Of a DNA stretch of 64,000 nucleotides, positions 9,549 to 19,295 are shown piece after piece; within the stretch, counting starts at the first letter, position 1; each line of letters opens with the position of its first letter. Origin of the DNA: Planctomycetota bacterium (lineage in GTDB: Bacteria > Planctomycetota > PLA2 > JAEUHO01); contig JAJDEN010000037.1 in the NCBI GenBank assembly GCA_029259775.1, positions 1-64,000 on the forward strand. Direction: 5' to 3'. A model generated the notes under the pieces. It did not search any database, was not told the origin of the DNA, and worked only from the letters and a program-made list of their open reading frames with translations. The position numbers and the translations under genes are program-made.

Positions 9549-11438
9549 ATGCGCAAGCGGACAACGATGTGGGTGGTGCTGAGTGCGCTTGCCTTGCTGA
9601 CGGCCCCCCTACCTGCACGCGCGGAAGACAGGCAGGAGCCCGCGGCCAGTCAGTCCTTGCGGCTCTACCGTGTCGGCGCGCTGACGCAGGGACGCGAGCA
9701 CTTCCTCAGCAGCTTCCCTCCTCTGCAACTCGCGGCCGGGGAACCGGAGGACCACCGTCGGGTGCCCGGCTACGCCGAAGACGCGTGGCATCCCCTGGGG
9801 GGCATCGATGAACTCATCGAGTTGGTGAAGACCCACGTCCTGCCCGCCTACTGGGAAGAGACCGAAGGTGCCGACATCAGCTCCATGGGCTCCGGGGCCC
9901 TCATCATCCGCGCCGCCCCGGGCGTGCACGCCGAACTCGGCCGCTACCTGGCCAGCCTCGAGCGCAAGACGCTGCGCACCGTCTCCGTGGACGTCCAGGC
10001 CGTGTCGCTCACCGCCGACGGCTTGGCCGACCTGCTCGGGGGCGGCTCCGGCGACCGGCTCGACCCCGCCAAGGTCGCGGCGCTTCTCGCAAGCGACGCT
10101 CGCGGCCCGGCCGCACGTCTCTCGCTCGAGAACCGCTCGTCCGGCGAGGTCTTTGGCGGCGCGCAGCGCTGCTACCTGCGTCGGCATCAAGCCGTGGCGA
10201 CCGAAGACGGCGGAACGACCGTGCCCCTCGTGGGTGTGGCAAACCCCGGCTTCGCCGTGGAGGTCGTGCCGATCATCCACGCCGACGGCCGGTCGGTGCG
10301 CTTGAACCTGCGTGTCTCGTGGTCCGGCACGGACATGCGCCCGGCGATCCGCACGGCGCGCAAGGAAGTGGTCGAGCTGCCCGCGCCCCCGACGTTGGAT
10401 GTCTCGAGCAATCTGATCGTGACCCCCGGCATCTGGAGCTTGGCCCACGGCTCGTCGAACGGGTGGTCGGTGCTGGCACGTGCCACACCCAGCGCCGGGA
10501 CCGGCTTCGGTCGCCGCGCGCAGTACGTGCCCCTCGACGCACCCTTCGAAGCCCGACCGGGTCCGATGGAGGTGCGCGACTTCGACATCTCCTCCCTCTC
10601 CAGGGCCATGAACCAGGTGTTCGGCCGCGGCGCCTACCTCTACGACACCAGCGTCGAGGGCCCCGGCCGGGACGAGGAGGACGAGCCGCAGCCGCCCCTG
10701 GGTGGTGAGTACATGGTCGAGTTGCTCCGCGAAAGCGTCGGCGACGAGGCGACGTGGGAAGACCCGGCGACGATCGATGCCCGCGAGGGCGAGTTGATCG
10801 TGCGCAACACGCGGCCCGTGCTCGCCGCCGTCCAGGCGTGGCTCGACGGCCTGCGTCGGGAACTCCCGACGATGTTCTCGACCCAGGTCGAGATCGTCGA
10901 AGTCGAGGCGGCCTTGGCGCGCGCGCTGCTGCGCACCGAGGAACGGACAGGCGAAGCCTGGCTGCTCGACAAGGCCGCCCGCGCGGCCCTGACCGCCGCC
11001 GTGAAGGCAGGCAAGGCCACGCGTCTGGACAACGGCGTACTCACGTCGGCCAATGGTGCGCGCAACGTCCTGCGCAGCGGACGACGCTTCGAGTACCTCA
11101 GCACCTACAACGCCGTCATGAAGAAGGGGGCCCGCATGATCGAACCCGTCACCGCGCGCTCCTTGTCCGGCCTCGAGCTCGACCTGCACGTGACCCTGGT
11201 ACCCGGCGCCCGCGCCGTACGCCTCGCCGCGCGCTGCATCCGCACGCGCCTGGCCGACCCCGTGCGGAAGATCGAGACGGCGCACGGCGAGATCGAGCTC
11301 CCGGAGTTGGAGACCCTGCAACTCCGCGCCCACCTGAGCGTTCCCCTGGGTCGGACGGCCGTCCTGGGTGCCGCCCCGCGCGCTGGAAAGCAGGTCCTCG
11401 TCCTCCTCACGCCCCGGCGGCAGGCACGTCGCCGCTAG
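9549..11438 (+). CDS. Secreted secretin-like (GspD N-domain-like) protein
   Basis: Signal peptide MRKRTTMWVVLSALALLTAPLPARA; two modules with IIRAAPGVHAELGRYLASLERKTLRTVSVDVQAV and VRNTRPVLAAVQAWLDGLR like secretin N-domains; ggagg RBS before ATG 9549. Confidence 0.55.
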   Translation: MRKRTTMWVVLSALALLTAPLPARAEDRQEPAASQSLRLYRVGALTQGREHFLSSFPPLQLAAGEPEDHRRVPGYAEDAWHPLGGIDELIELVKTHVLPAYWEETEGADISSMGSGALIIRAAPGVHAELGRYLASLERKTLRTVSVDVQAVSLTADGLADLLGGGSGDRLDPAKVAALLASDARGPAARLSLENRSSGEVFGGAQRCYLRRHQAVATEDGGTTVPLVGVANPGFAVEVVPIIHADGRSVRLNLRVSWSGTDMRPAIRTARKEVVELPAPPTLDVSSNLIVTPGIWSLAHGSSNGWSVLARATPSAGTGFGRRAQYVPLDAPFEARPGPMEVRDFDISSLSRAMNQVFGRGAYLYDTSVEGPGRDEEDEPQPPLGGEYMVELLRESVGDEATWEDPATIDAREGELIVRNTRPVLAAVQAWLDGLRRELPTMFSTQVEIVEVEAALARALLRTEERTGEAWLLDKAARAALTAAVKAGKATRLDNGVLTSANGARNVLRSGRRFEYLSTYNAVMKKGARMIEPVTARSLSGLELDLHVTLVPGARAVRLAARCIRTRLADPVRKIETAHGEIELPELETLQLRAHLSVPLGRTAVLGAAPRAGKQVLVLLTPRRQARRR

Positions 11439-11563
11439 CGCGAGGCCCCCTCAGCCCTACAACGCCCGAACGCCCCGGTCCCAGGACGCGCATGTCGCCC
11501 GACGGGGGCCTTGCCTCCAGCGCGGCGGTCGGAGACCCTTAGGGCCGTTATGGAGGGCGGACC

Positions 11564-12850
11564 ATGAGCTTGGTTCCTAGGGTTCTGATCTGTCTTGCCG
11601 GCGCCCTGTGCGTTGGTCTCTGCGCTGCGCCGGCCTGGGCCGACGACGCCCCGACGGGGCGAAGCGTCGTGCCGCTCAAGGCGCCCCCCGGCGCACGCCA
11701 GGTCCCCGTGCCGGACGTGCGCGGATTGAGCGAGGCCGCCGCGGCGCGTGCGCTGACCGAGGCCGGTCTTCGGCTCGGCGGCGTGGAGCGTGTCGGCGTC
11801 GCGCGCTTGCGTACGGAGCTCGGGCGCACCTACGCCGTGGGCCAGGTCGTGCAGCAGGCGCCGCGTCCTTCGACGGGAAACCAGCCGAGTTGGCTCCCCC
11901 GGGGTGCTCCCGTCTGGCTGCGCTCCGCGGCACCGACGGACGAGGGCATCATCCGAGCCCCCACCCAGCCCACGCAGCCGCGTGTGCCGGTGCAGCCGAC
12001 GCAGCCGCGTGTGCCGGTCGGAACAACGCAGCCGGTCGTGCAGCCGCGGGCGCCGATCGTTCCCGTCGAGCCGTACCCCTACCGCGGAACGCCGCCCGTC
12101 CCGCCGCCGCCGTACGAGATCCCTGGCTCGCCTCGGCCCCGCGTGCCGCAGTCGCCTGGCTTCGACCGGCCGGTCGTACAGCAGCCGCCGATCTACGACA
12201 ACCCGGACGTCGTGCAGCCGCCGGTCGTCGATCAGCCTGACGTGCAGCAGCCGCCCCCCTTCCAGGACTCGGGTGTGCAGGCGCCGCCGAGCGACGGCCT
12301 CTTCGGCGATGTTCGCGCGCGCATAGGCCTGCCCTGCGAGCGACGCCAGGAGCGCTGGCACCTGCGGCCTGTGGGCGGTGCCGCGTTCTCGCTCGGCGAT
12401 GACGATGGCGAGGTGGGCTTCTACGCCGGCGTGGACTTCGGCCGTACGTTCAGCAACTGCTTCGGCGTCGATGTCTTCTACCGCTACACCGACAGCCGCT
12501 TCGATCGCGACGTCCCCGGTGGACTTCTCGAGGACGCGGGCGGGTTCCACAACATCGGCATCAAGGGCACGTACAACGCCTCGCTCGGCGGCAACAACCA
12601 GCTCTTCTGGTGGATCGGGTTGGGTGTGAGCTACTTCCTGTCCACCGATCTGCAGAACGACGACGAGGGTGTCGCCGGCTACGGAGAGCTCGGCCTCGGC
12701 TACATGTTGAGCAACACGATCCGCATCCGTCTCGGTGCGAACGTGCACGCGATGGACACGGACGCCGGTCGGTTCCTGGCGGCCAACGACACCAAGAAGC
12801 GCCTGCTCTGGATCGTCGCCCCGACGTTGAGCCTCGAGCTCGACCTCTAG
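11564..12850 (+). CDS. PASTA-like domain, Pro-rich linker, outer-membrane beta-barrel protein
   Basis: VPVPDVRGLSEAAAARALTEAGLRL (PASTA-like), PTQPRVPV repeats, C-terminal barrel-like strands ending SLELDL. Confidence 0.65.
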   Translation: MSLVPRVLICLAGALCVGLCAAPAWADDAPTGRSVVPLKAPPGARQVPVPDVRGLSEAAAARALTEAGLRLGGVERVGVARLRTELGRTYAVGQVVQQAPRPSTGNQPSWLPRGAPVWLRSAAPTDEGIIRAPTQPTQPRVPVQPTQPRVPVGTTQPVVQPRAPIVPVEPYPYRGTPPVPPPPYEIPGSPRPRVPQSPGFDRPVVQQPPIYDNPDVVQPPVVDQPDVQQPPPFQDSGVQAPPSDGLFGDVRARIGLPCERRQERWHLRPVGGAAFSLGDDDGEVGFYAGVDFGRTFSNCFGVDVFYRYTDSRFDRDVPGGLLEDAGGFHNIGIKGTYNASLGGNNQLFWWIGLGVSYFLSTDLQNDDEGVAGYGELGLGYMLSNTIRIRLGANVHAMDTDAGRFLAANDTKKRLLWIVAPTLSLELDL

Positions 12851-13824
12851 AGCCGCTCCACCAGGCCGCGCAAGGCCTCCACCCAATCCGCGGGCAGCGC
12901 GGCGGCTTGGGTCTCCACGGGCTCCTCCTCGCTGCGCGTGCGGATGGCGTACGCGCGGCTCCACGGACGGGGCGTGCCTCGGCCGTAGGAGCGGTCGACC
13001 CATAGGAGGCCGCGTCGAAGCGTCGCCCCGAAGTCCTCGAAGTGGGCGTTGCGCTGGTCGTCGCTCGTCAGGCTCGGCTCGCCCAGCGCCTTCCCGTAGG
13101 CGACCACGGCACCGCCGACGCGGAAGCGCTCGAGGACCTCGATCGACGCCTCGACCAAGCGCGGCGCACCGCCCTCCGTCTGCACGGTGCGGCGCAGGCG
13201 TACGACGTAGCCCGGCAAGCGGACGCCGACCTCGCCGACGTGCAGGACACCGCCCCAATCCAAGTAGCGATCGGGCACGGTGTAGACGTCGGCCTGGATC
13301 GTGATGCAGCGCCCCGGCGCCTCGTGGCGCGGATAGTGCTTCACGATGACACGCAGCACGTCGTTCCCGCCGGGCCTGCCTTCGCTACGAGCCAGCGCAC
13401 GGCCCCACGTATCGGCCACAGCCGCGGACACCGCGTTGACGACGCTGGGGAGAGCCGCCCGGCGCCCGAAGCGCAACGCGCCGACGGCACGCAGGTACGG
13501 CGCGACGCGCGAAGCGTACGTCCTGTCGCTGGAGAGGACGTGGCAGGCCGCGGGCCAGCCCTCCGGCTTGTACTCCGGGAGCGGCGTGAGGATCGTCGGC
13601 GTCATCTCGGTGACGACGAGCGGCGTCGTACGCAGGTGGGTCAGGTAGTACGAACCCACGTTCGCCGACTCGCTGCGCGGCCCGACGACGATGGCTTCGT
13701 CGGACGGCGCGCCGCACGCGGCGGTGCACAGGAGCGCGACGGCGAAGCACAGCAACACGGAGCGGCGACCCAAGGCTTGCACGAGCACTCTCCAATGGCT
13801 AGTGCGTACATCTTCGGCGCACAT
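12847..13824 (-). CDS. Putative lipoprotein
   Basis: VLLCFAVALLCTAACGAPS lipobox. Confidence 0.6.
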   Translation of the reverse strand: MCAEDVRTSHWRVLVQALGRRSVLLCFAVALLCTAACGAPSDEAIVVGPRSESANVGSYYLTHLRTTPLVVTEMTPTILTPLPEYKPEGWPAACHVLSSDRTYASRVAPYLRAVGALRFGRRAALPSVVNAVSAAVADTWGRALARSEGRPGGNDVLRVIVKHYPRHEAPGRCITIQADVYTVPDRYLDWGGVLHVGEVGVRLPGYVVRLRRTVQTEGGAPRLVEASIEVLERFRVGGAVVAYGKALGEPSLTSDDQRNAHFEDFGATLRRGLLWVDRSYGRGTPRPWSRAYAIRTRSEEEPVETQAAALPADWVEALRGLVERL

Positions 13825-14131
13825 CCAGGCGCGGGACAGTCATGCATCACGCTGCCAACGCGACCTCGGGGGAGTCGGTCCTGGGTACGTACATCCCAAA
13901 CACGCAATGTCAGGAACGTCGTCCTGGGTACGTTCATCTCATGTCGCCTGGGTGGCAACATGCATGCCAGCGACGCCACGCGGAGGCTGCGAGCGTGACG
14001 CAGCGCGCGTCCCACCGCCGGAGGACGCGGTCCGCGGCACGCGTTGGGTGTCTGACCCGCGCTCGCCGACATCGGCCGGGCGATGGACATCCCCCGCGCG
14101 GCGTAGCGGTACCCTGTGCCCCGGAGGTCCC

Positions 14132-14416
14132 ATGGGTGAGCCGATTCGAGTCGAGGTGCGAGGCGGAGGCGAGGAGCGTCGCGGTGGCAGCGCGACCGGC
14201 GCCCTGACGATGGTGCCCGGTCTGGCGCTCATCGCCTTCGGCGTGGCCCTCTTCGTCTGGCCAGCGTTGCTGCGCTACCTGGTGGCCGGAACCTTCGTCC
14301 TCGCGGGTCTCGGCCTGCTCATCGCAGCGCGCAAGATCGGGCGCATGCGGCGGAAGATGTCGTCCTTCCAGTCCAGCTTCACCGACTTCGGCGGTCCGGG
14401 CGGTCCGATGGGCTAG
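14132..14416 (+). CDS. Small two-TM membrane protein
   Basis: ATG 14132 with upstream ggagg; two hydrophobic segments. Confidence 0.5.
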   Translation: MGEPIRVEVRGGGEERRGGSATGALTMVPGLALIAFGVALFVWPALLRYLVAGTFVLAGLGLLIAARKIGRMRRKMSSFQSSFTDFGGPGGPMG

Positions 14417-15854
14417 CGGGAGCCTTGCGCGGCGCCATGATCGCGCGCCGGAACGATGCCAGCGGCGCCCTGTCGTCCAGCCGGACGCGCCCGGCCTCCA
14501 CCACCACGCCCAGCTGCGCGAAGACCGCGCTGAGGTCGGGGAACGATGTGGACGCCAGATGCTTCGCGGCGATCGGCCGGACGACGTTGGCACCGATCCG
14601 TCGATCGGACGCCTGAAGCAGCTTCAATCCGTAGGTCGCTCGGCTCCGCGTGTCGCCGTGGGAGGCGTGCCACTGCCGCATGAGGTCGTCCAGGCTCCAC
14701 CGCCGCGGGTACCGCGTGCGCAGCTCGACATCGATCAACAACGCGATCGCGGCGCCCGCCCAGTAGACGCGGTGGTAGGTGTGGTGTTCCCCCATCTCGC
14801 GGCTCTCGTGTTCGAGTGTGCGCGTGCCGCCGCTGCGTCGCCCGCGACCGAAGCCCTCGTGCAGCTTCTGCCAGGCCTCGGTCTCGGAGAGGAAGCCCGC
14901 GCGCGCGCGCAGCACCTCCTGGTAGTAGGTGACGAAGCCCTCCTGCAGCCACGGCTCGGTGTCGTAGGTCCACGGCATGCCGATGTGCCCCAGCTCGTGC
15001 ACACCGACCCACTCCCCCGGCAGGTCGGCATCGCGCGCGCTGCTCGCGATCAAGAGGTGCACGTGGGGGCCGCCGCCGCGCATGGCCGAGCCGAACACGA
15101 CGGAGGGCGAGCGTGCGGGGATCGGATGCACGATCACGGTCAGGCGCTGCGCCGGGAAGCGTCCGTGCAGCTGCGCCTGCGCGAGGATGGCGCCCTTCAG
15201 CCACGTGTGGATGCCCGTGCGCGTCGCGAGATGCTCGCCGTCGAGCACGGCGACGTCCACGGTGGCTCCGGCCGCTTGGAACCCGTCGACCGGCATGCGG
15301 CCGATGGCGACGAGGGCCGACAGGCGCAGGGCATGCCGGTCCAGCAGGTAGCCCTTGCCGTCCGGCGTGCGGGGCCAGGGGACGGCCGCGCGCATGCCCT
15401 TGGCGAGCTCGAAGCGTACGGTCACGTCCAATCCGGCACGCCAGAGGGCGGGCTTGAGCAGGAGCGACGCCGGCGGCACGAGCAGATCACGACCGACACG
15501 CCGCGCGCGGCCGCGGCGCCCTCCGAGGCCCAGGAGCTTCTCCAGGTCCACCTGCCAGGCGACGCAGCCGCCACGTGCCAGTCCCACGGGAACGACGCTC
15601 TCCTGTCGGCGCTCCAAGCGCGCCGCCCCCTTCACGGCGTCGTAGCGAAAGGCGGGAAGGACGCCGGGGTTCCCCACCACCAAGCGCTTCGGAAGGAAGC
15701 CTCGGAAGCAGAGGCGCACCTCCGCCTTCGTAAAGCCCTCATCGAGCGTGATGACGTAGTCCCACCCGGGCTTGACCTCGGGCGGCGCCGAGGCGGCCGG
15801 CAGGCAGGCAAGCAAGACAGCCGTGGCCGCCAGAAGCGCCCGGTAGAGCGTCAT
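14379..15854 (-). CDS. Secreted HExxH zinc metallopeptidase, M1/M61-like
   Basis: Signal peptide; HELGHIGMPWTYDTEPWLQEGFVTYY (HExxH...E) gluzincin motif. Confidence 0.75.
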   Translation of the reverse strand: MTLYRALLAATAVLLACLPAASAPPEVKPGWDYVITLDEGFTKAEVRLCFRGFLPKRLVVGNPGVLPAFRYDAVKGAARLERRQESVVPVGLARGGCVAWQVDLEKLLGLGGRRGRARRVGRDLLVPPASLLLKPALWRAGLDVTVRFELAKGMRAAVPWPRTPDGKGYLLDRHALRLSALVAIGRMPVDGFQAAGATVDVAVLDGEHLATRTGIHTWLKGAILAQAQLHGRFPAQRLTVIVHPIPARSPSVVFGSAMRGGGPHVHLLIASSARDADLPGEWVGVHELGHIGMPWTYDTEPWLQEGFVTYYQEVLRARAGFLSETEAWQKLHEGFGRGRRSGGTRTLEHESREMGEHHTYHRVYWAGAAIALLIDVELRTRYPRRWSLDDLMRQWHASHGDTRSRATYGLKLLQASDRRIGANVVRPIAAKHLASTSFPDLSAVFAQLGVVVEAGRVRLDDRAPLASFRRAIMAPRKAPASPSDRPDRRSR

Positions 15855-16753
15855 GATCCGAAGATGTTCGCTTGCTGCTCTTGGAAGCGGGCCATGAACT
15901 GCGGCAGGGGTTCGCCGGCGGCGGCGAGGTCGGCCAGCAGCTTCTCGTCGGCCGCGGTACCGGGCACGAGGGCGGGAACGTAGTAGCGATCGCGTTCCTC
16001 GGACACCATCTCCAAGCGGCTGCCGAAGATCGAGACGGCCTTGGCTGCGGGGACGACCACGCCTTCGTCGGCATCGCTCCCGCGCTGCACACCTACGTGG
16101 TCGCGGAAGTACATGAGCGCCTCGTCGCGCTCCCACACCGAGAGCGTGCTGCGGTCGGGCAGGAGCATGGCGGTGACGGGCTCGGCCGCTTGGTAGCGGG
16201 CGGCCATCTCACGGAGATGCTCCTCCAGGGCGATCGCCGCGCGCGCGGCGTCGTTCTCGGCCGGAAGCATGCGGGGCGTCACGATGAGACTGAAGGCGGG
16301 CGTGGGGAGCGCGGCGTAGGGCGCGCCGCCTGCGAGCTTGCTCTGCAGCGCCATGACGTCCTCGCGCATCTTCACGAGGGCTTCGGTCGCGACGGCGGAG
16401 TCGCTGAGGTCTTCGGCGCGCAGGACGCGGCCGTCCGGACTGAGGGCGCGCCCGCCACCGGCCTTCAACAGGCCGCGCGCCAGGCCATGCGCCAGGCTCC
16501 AATCCGAGCGGCTCGCCATCATGTTGAGACGGATGTGGAGCGTGCCCGCCTTCATGAGCGAGGTCTTGAGCCGCAAGGAGCAGCCGCGCACGGAGCCTTC
16601 GCCGAAGAGCCAGGTCCACGTGCCGACGCGTGACGACTGCCACGGCATGCCGCCCAGGACGCGGACGGGCGCGTGCGGGAGCCAGCCTTCGAGGAAGCCG
16701 CGGAGGCGGCTGGGGCTCCAGCGGCCCTCTTGGATCGTGAGTTCGACGGACAT
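15851..16753 (-). CDS. Hypothetical protein
   Basis: Long ORF; 4-nt ATGA overlap with the downstream metallopeptidase. Confidence 0.6.
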   Translation of the reverse strand: MSVELTIQEGRWSPSRLRGFLEGWLPHAPVRVLGGMPWQSSRVGTWTWLFGEGSVRGCSLRLKTSLMKAGTLHIRLNMMASRSDWSLAHGLARGLLKAGGGRALSPDGRVLRAEDLSDSAVATEALVKMREDVMALQSKLAGGAPYAALPTPAFSLIVTPRMLPAENDAARAAIALEEHLREMAARYQAAEPVTAMLLPDRSTLSVWERDEALMYFRDHVGVQRGSDADEGVVVPAAKAVSIFGSRLEMVSEERDRYYVPALVPGTAADEKLLADLAAAGEPLPQFMARFQEQQANIFGS

Positions 16754-16816
16754 GGGAAGATGGTAGATGACGGGAGAGAGGTTCGCCGTCCTGACCCGTT
16801 ACAATCCGCGCCCCGC

Positions 16817-16889
16817 GGGGGCATAGCTCAGTTGGTAGAGCAGTGGCCTTTTAAGCCAACGGTCGGGGGTTCGAGTCCCTCTGCCCCTA
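16817..16889 (+). tRNA. tRNA-Lys(TTT)
   Basis: Cloverleaf: GGGGGCA/TGCCCCT acceptor, CTTTTAA anticodon loop, GGTTCGAGTC T-arm; CCA not encoded. Confidence 0.92.
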
Positions 16890-16969
16890 CTTTCGCCGCT
16901 GGACCTGGTACGAGCGGCTCATCATCGCAGCGTACACGCACCCAGGGCGGTACCTACGATGGCGGCCTC

Positions 16970-17818
16970 GTGAACCGCTTCGCCGCCCCCCTCCTCGTGG
17001 TCGCCGTGCTGGGGCTCGCTGCGTGCGGCGAGGACGCGGACCGTGCCGCCAGGCCCGCGCCGCCCACCGCGCCGCCCGTCGACTGGGAATGGCCCGCCGT
17101 CAAGGCGTCCGCCGGTGACTCCCGCTTTCAGTTGCACGTCATCCTGCGCAACGGGCCGTACGAAGCCGGCGGCGGACCGACGCTGCAAATCCAGGGGCAG
17201 GTCGAGAGCGACGACCCTGACCTGTTGCTTTCGGACCTGTACGCCAAGCTGCGCTTCGTGGCCGACGAAGGCAAGGAGCAGAGCTACGACCGCCAGCGCT
17301 CGCTGGTGGACGCGGCGAGTCGAAACGTCACGTTCTTCGGCATCGACGCCGGTCCGGATCCGAAGCAGCTGACATCGCTCGAGATCGAGGTACGCCTCGT
17401 ACGCGTGAAGACCTGGACCACCCGTACGATCGCCGACATGAAGGCGGGGGCGAGCCAACGCGTCGTCCTCTCGCCGTTCGAGTTCTCGGTCGCGGCCGAG
17501 GCGTCCGGCGTCGTGGTGGGCGCCTACTCGACAGACGAGTCGCTCGCCGGGCCCAAGAAGGCTTGGAACCTGCTAAGCCACGCCTGGTCCGCCGGCGCGG
17601 CGCACGTCGCCGACGCGCGCGGGGTGCGTCTCGAGGCGGTCGGCGGCGGAGGATCGGGCGGCGGCACGTCGCAGACCTACCGCAGCCGCCGCAGTTCCGA
17701 GTTCAAGATCGTCTACCCCGTGACCGTCACCGTGCGCGTACCCGCGACGTGGGACGACGAGGTCGTTCGCTACCGCTTCACCGATCTCGATCTCTCGAAG
17801 GTCCCTCCGCCTCGCTGA
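16970..17818 (+). CDS. Putative lipoprotein
   Basis: GTG start; LLVVAVLGLAACGED lipobox. Confidence 0.55.
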   Translation: MNRFAAPLLVVAVLGLAACGEDADRAARPAPPTAPPVDWEWPAVKASAGDSRFQLHVILRNGPYEAGGGPTLQIQGQVESDDPDLLLSDLYAKLRFVADEGKEQSYDRQRSLVDAASRNVTFFGIDAGPDPKQLTSLEIEVRLVRVKTWTTRTIADMKAGASQRVVLSPFEFSVAAEASGVVVGAYSTDESLAGPKKAWNLLSHAWSAGAAHVADARGVRLEAVGGGGSGGGTSQTYRSRRSSEFKIVYPVTVTVRVPATWDDEVVRYRFTDLDLSKVPPPR

Positions 17819-17837
17819 ACCACCAGGGCTCCGTTCG

Positions 17838-19208
17838 TCACGGCGCCTTGCGGCGAAAGACCCTGCCCCAGAGTCCAAGAGCCGCCGCCTTCTCACCCTT
17901 GCGTTCGATGACCTTCAAGTCGTAGCGATCTGCGTTCACGAACACGGCGAAGACGCCGCTGTCGTCCTTCGCGATGGTCATGCGGCTCGGGGTGATCTTC
18001 ACCCACTCGACGTGGGCGCGGATGGTGTCGCTGACGATCTCGATCGTCAGCTTGCTGCCCTCCTTGTCGGTGTACGCCCCCACCAGGAACGCGCCCTCCT
18101 TCGCATCGCCGGGGCTCGGCATCGCCACGGTGACCCTCTCGCCGAACAGCAACTGCTCCACCGCGGTCGTGATCGTTCCGAGGGGCGTTGCGTCGTCGTT
18201 GGTGGGGACGAACACACATGCGTCGTGCTCGGGATAACGCCTCCCCTCACATACGAAGCCGCGCACGCTGCCGGTGTGGGATTGCACGAGGCGACCGCGC
18301 TCCTCTCGTACGAACCAGCCAAGCGCGTAGTCATTCAGCCCGGGCTTGAACAGCTGGGCTCGTGACGCCTTCGTGAGGAGCTTCCCAGCGAGCGCGCGGT
18401 CCCAGCGCCAAAGATCCCAGACACTGGTGACGACGCCACCCATGCCTCGGTACTGGAAGCCGTACGACGAGCCGTAGGGGTGCTCCAGGGCGGAGCGCGG
18501 CTTGCCGTGCTTGGACCTGCCGATCGCGACGGTGGTCTTCTTGGGCGCCGGGTCGCCGTTGAACAGGGTCCACTTCATCTTGGCTTTCGCGAAGAGCTCG
18601 CGCTTGCAGTACTCGGTGAACGAAGCCTTGCCTGCGCGCGCGATCACCTCCGTGGCCAGCGCGTACCCCTGGTTCCAGTACTCCCAGTGCGTGCCGGGCT
18701 CGTGCTTCGGCCCGCCCTTGAGGAAGAGTGGCAAGACGTGCTCGAGGCTGTCGCCGCCACCCGCAGCGTTGGAGCCGGGAATCCCCGATGTGTGCTGGAG
18801 GAGGTGCCTGACGGTGATGGCCGCGCAGTTCTCCGGAACGCCCGGCAGGTGCTTGGCGATCGGGTCGTCCAGCTTGAGCTTGCCCTGCTCAGCCAGACGC
18901 ACCGCCGCCGCCGCCGTGAACTGCTTCGAGAACGACGCGACCTCGAAGAGCGTCGCCGGGGTGTTGGGCACCTTGCCGGCGAGGTCAGCGTGGCCCACAC
19001 CAATAGCCGCGACGACCTTGCCGCCCTTCGCGGCCAGGACCGAGCCGCTGAAGCCTTTCTTGCTGGCCGCCTGGAGCCAGTCCCGAATGGCGGCGCCGGC
19101 CTTGCCCTTCACATGGTCGCGCGACTCCTTCGCGGGGGCCGACGAGGTGACGGAGGGCATGGTCATCACGAGGGCCACGAGCGCAAACACGCGTGCGAGT
19201 CGTTTCAT
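17838..19208 (-). CDS. Serine beta-lactamase-like / class C family hydrolase
   Basis: Signal peptide; EVASFSKQFTAAAAVRLAEQGKLKLDDPIAKHLPG (SxxK) motif. Confidence 0.85.
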   Translation of the reverse strand: MKRLARVFALVALVMTMPSVTSSAPAKESRDHVKGKAGAAIRDWLQAASKKGFSGSVLAAKGGKVVAAIGVGHADLAGKVPNTPATLFEVASFSKQFTAAAAVRLAEQGKLKLDDPIAKHLPGVPENCAAITVRHLLQHTSGIPGSNAAGGGDSLEHVLPLFLKGGPKHEPGTHWEYWNQGYALATEVIARAGKASFTEYCKRELFAKAKMKWTLFNGDPAPKKTTVAIGRSKHGKPRSALEHPYGSSYGFQYRGMGGVVTSVWDLWRWDRALAGKLLTKASRAQLFKPGLNDYALGWFVREERGRLVQSHTGSVRGFVCEGRRYPEHDACVFVPTNDDATPLGTITTAVEQLLFGERVTVAMPSPGDAKEGAFLVGAYTDKEGSKLTIEIVSDTIRAHVEWVKITPSRMTIAKDDSGVFAVFVNADRYDLKVIERKGEKAAALGLWGRVFRRKAP

Positions 19209-19295
19209 GAGCCGCTCCCTCCACACCGACTACGGGCATGATAGGGCGCCTTGCCACGGCCGACCGGAGACCGAAGGTCCCGACTTGCTTCCTGG

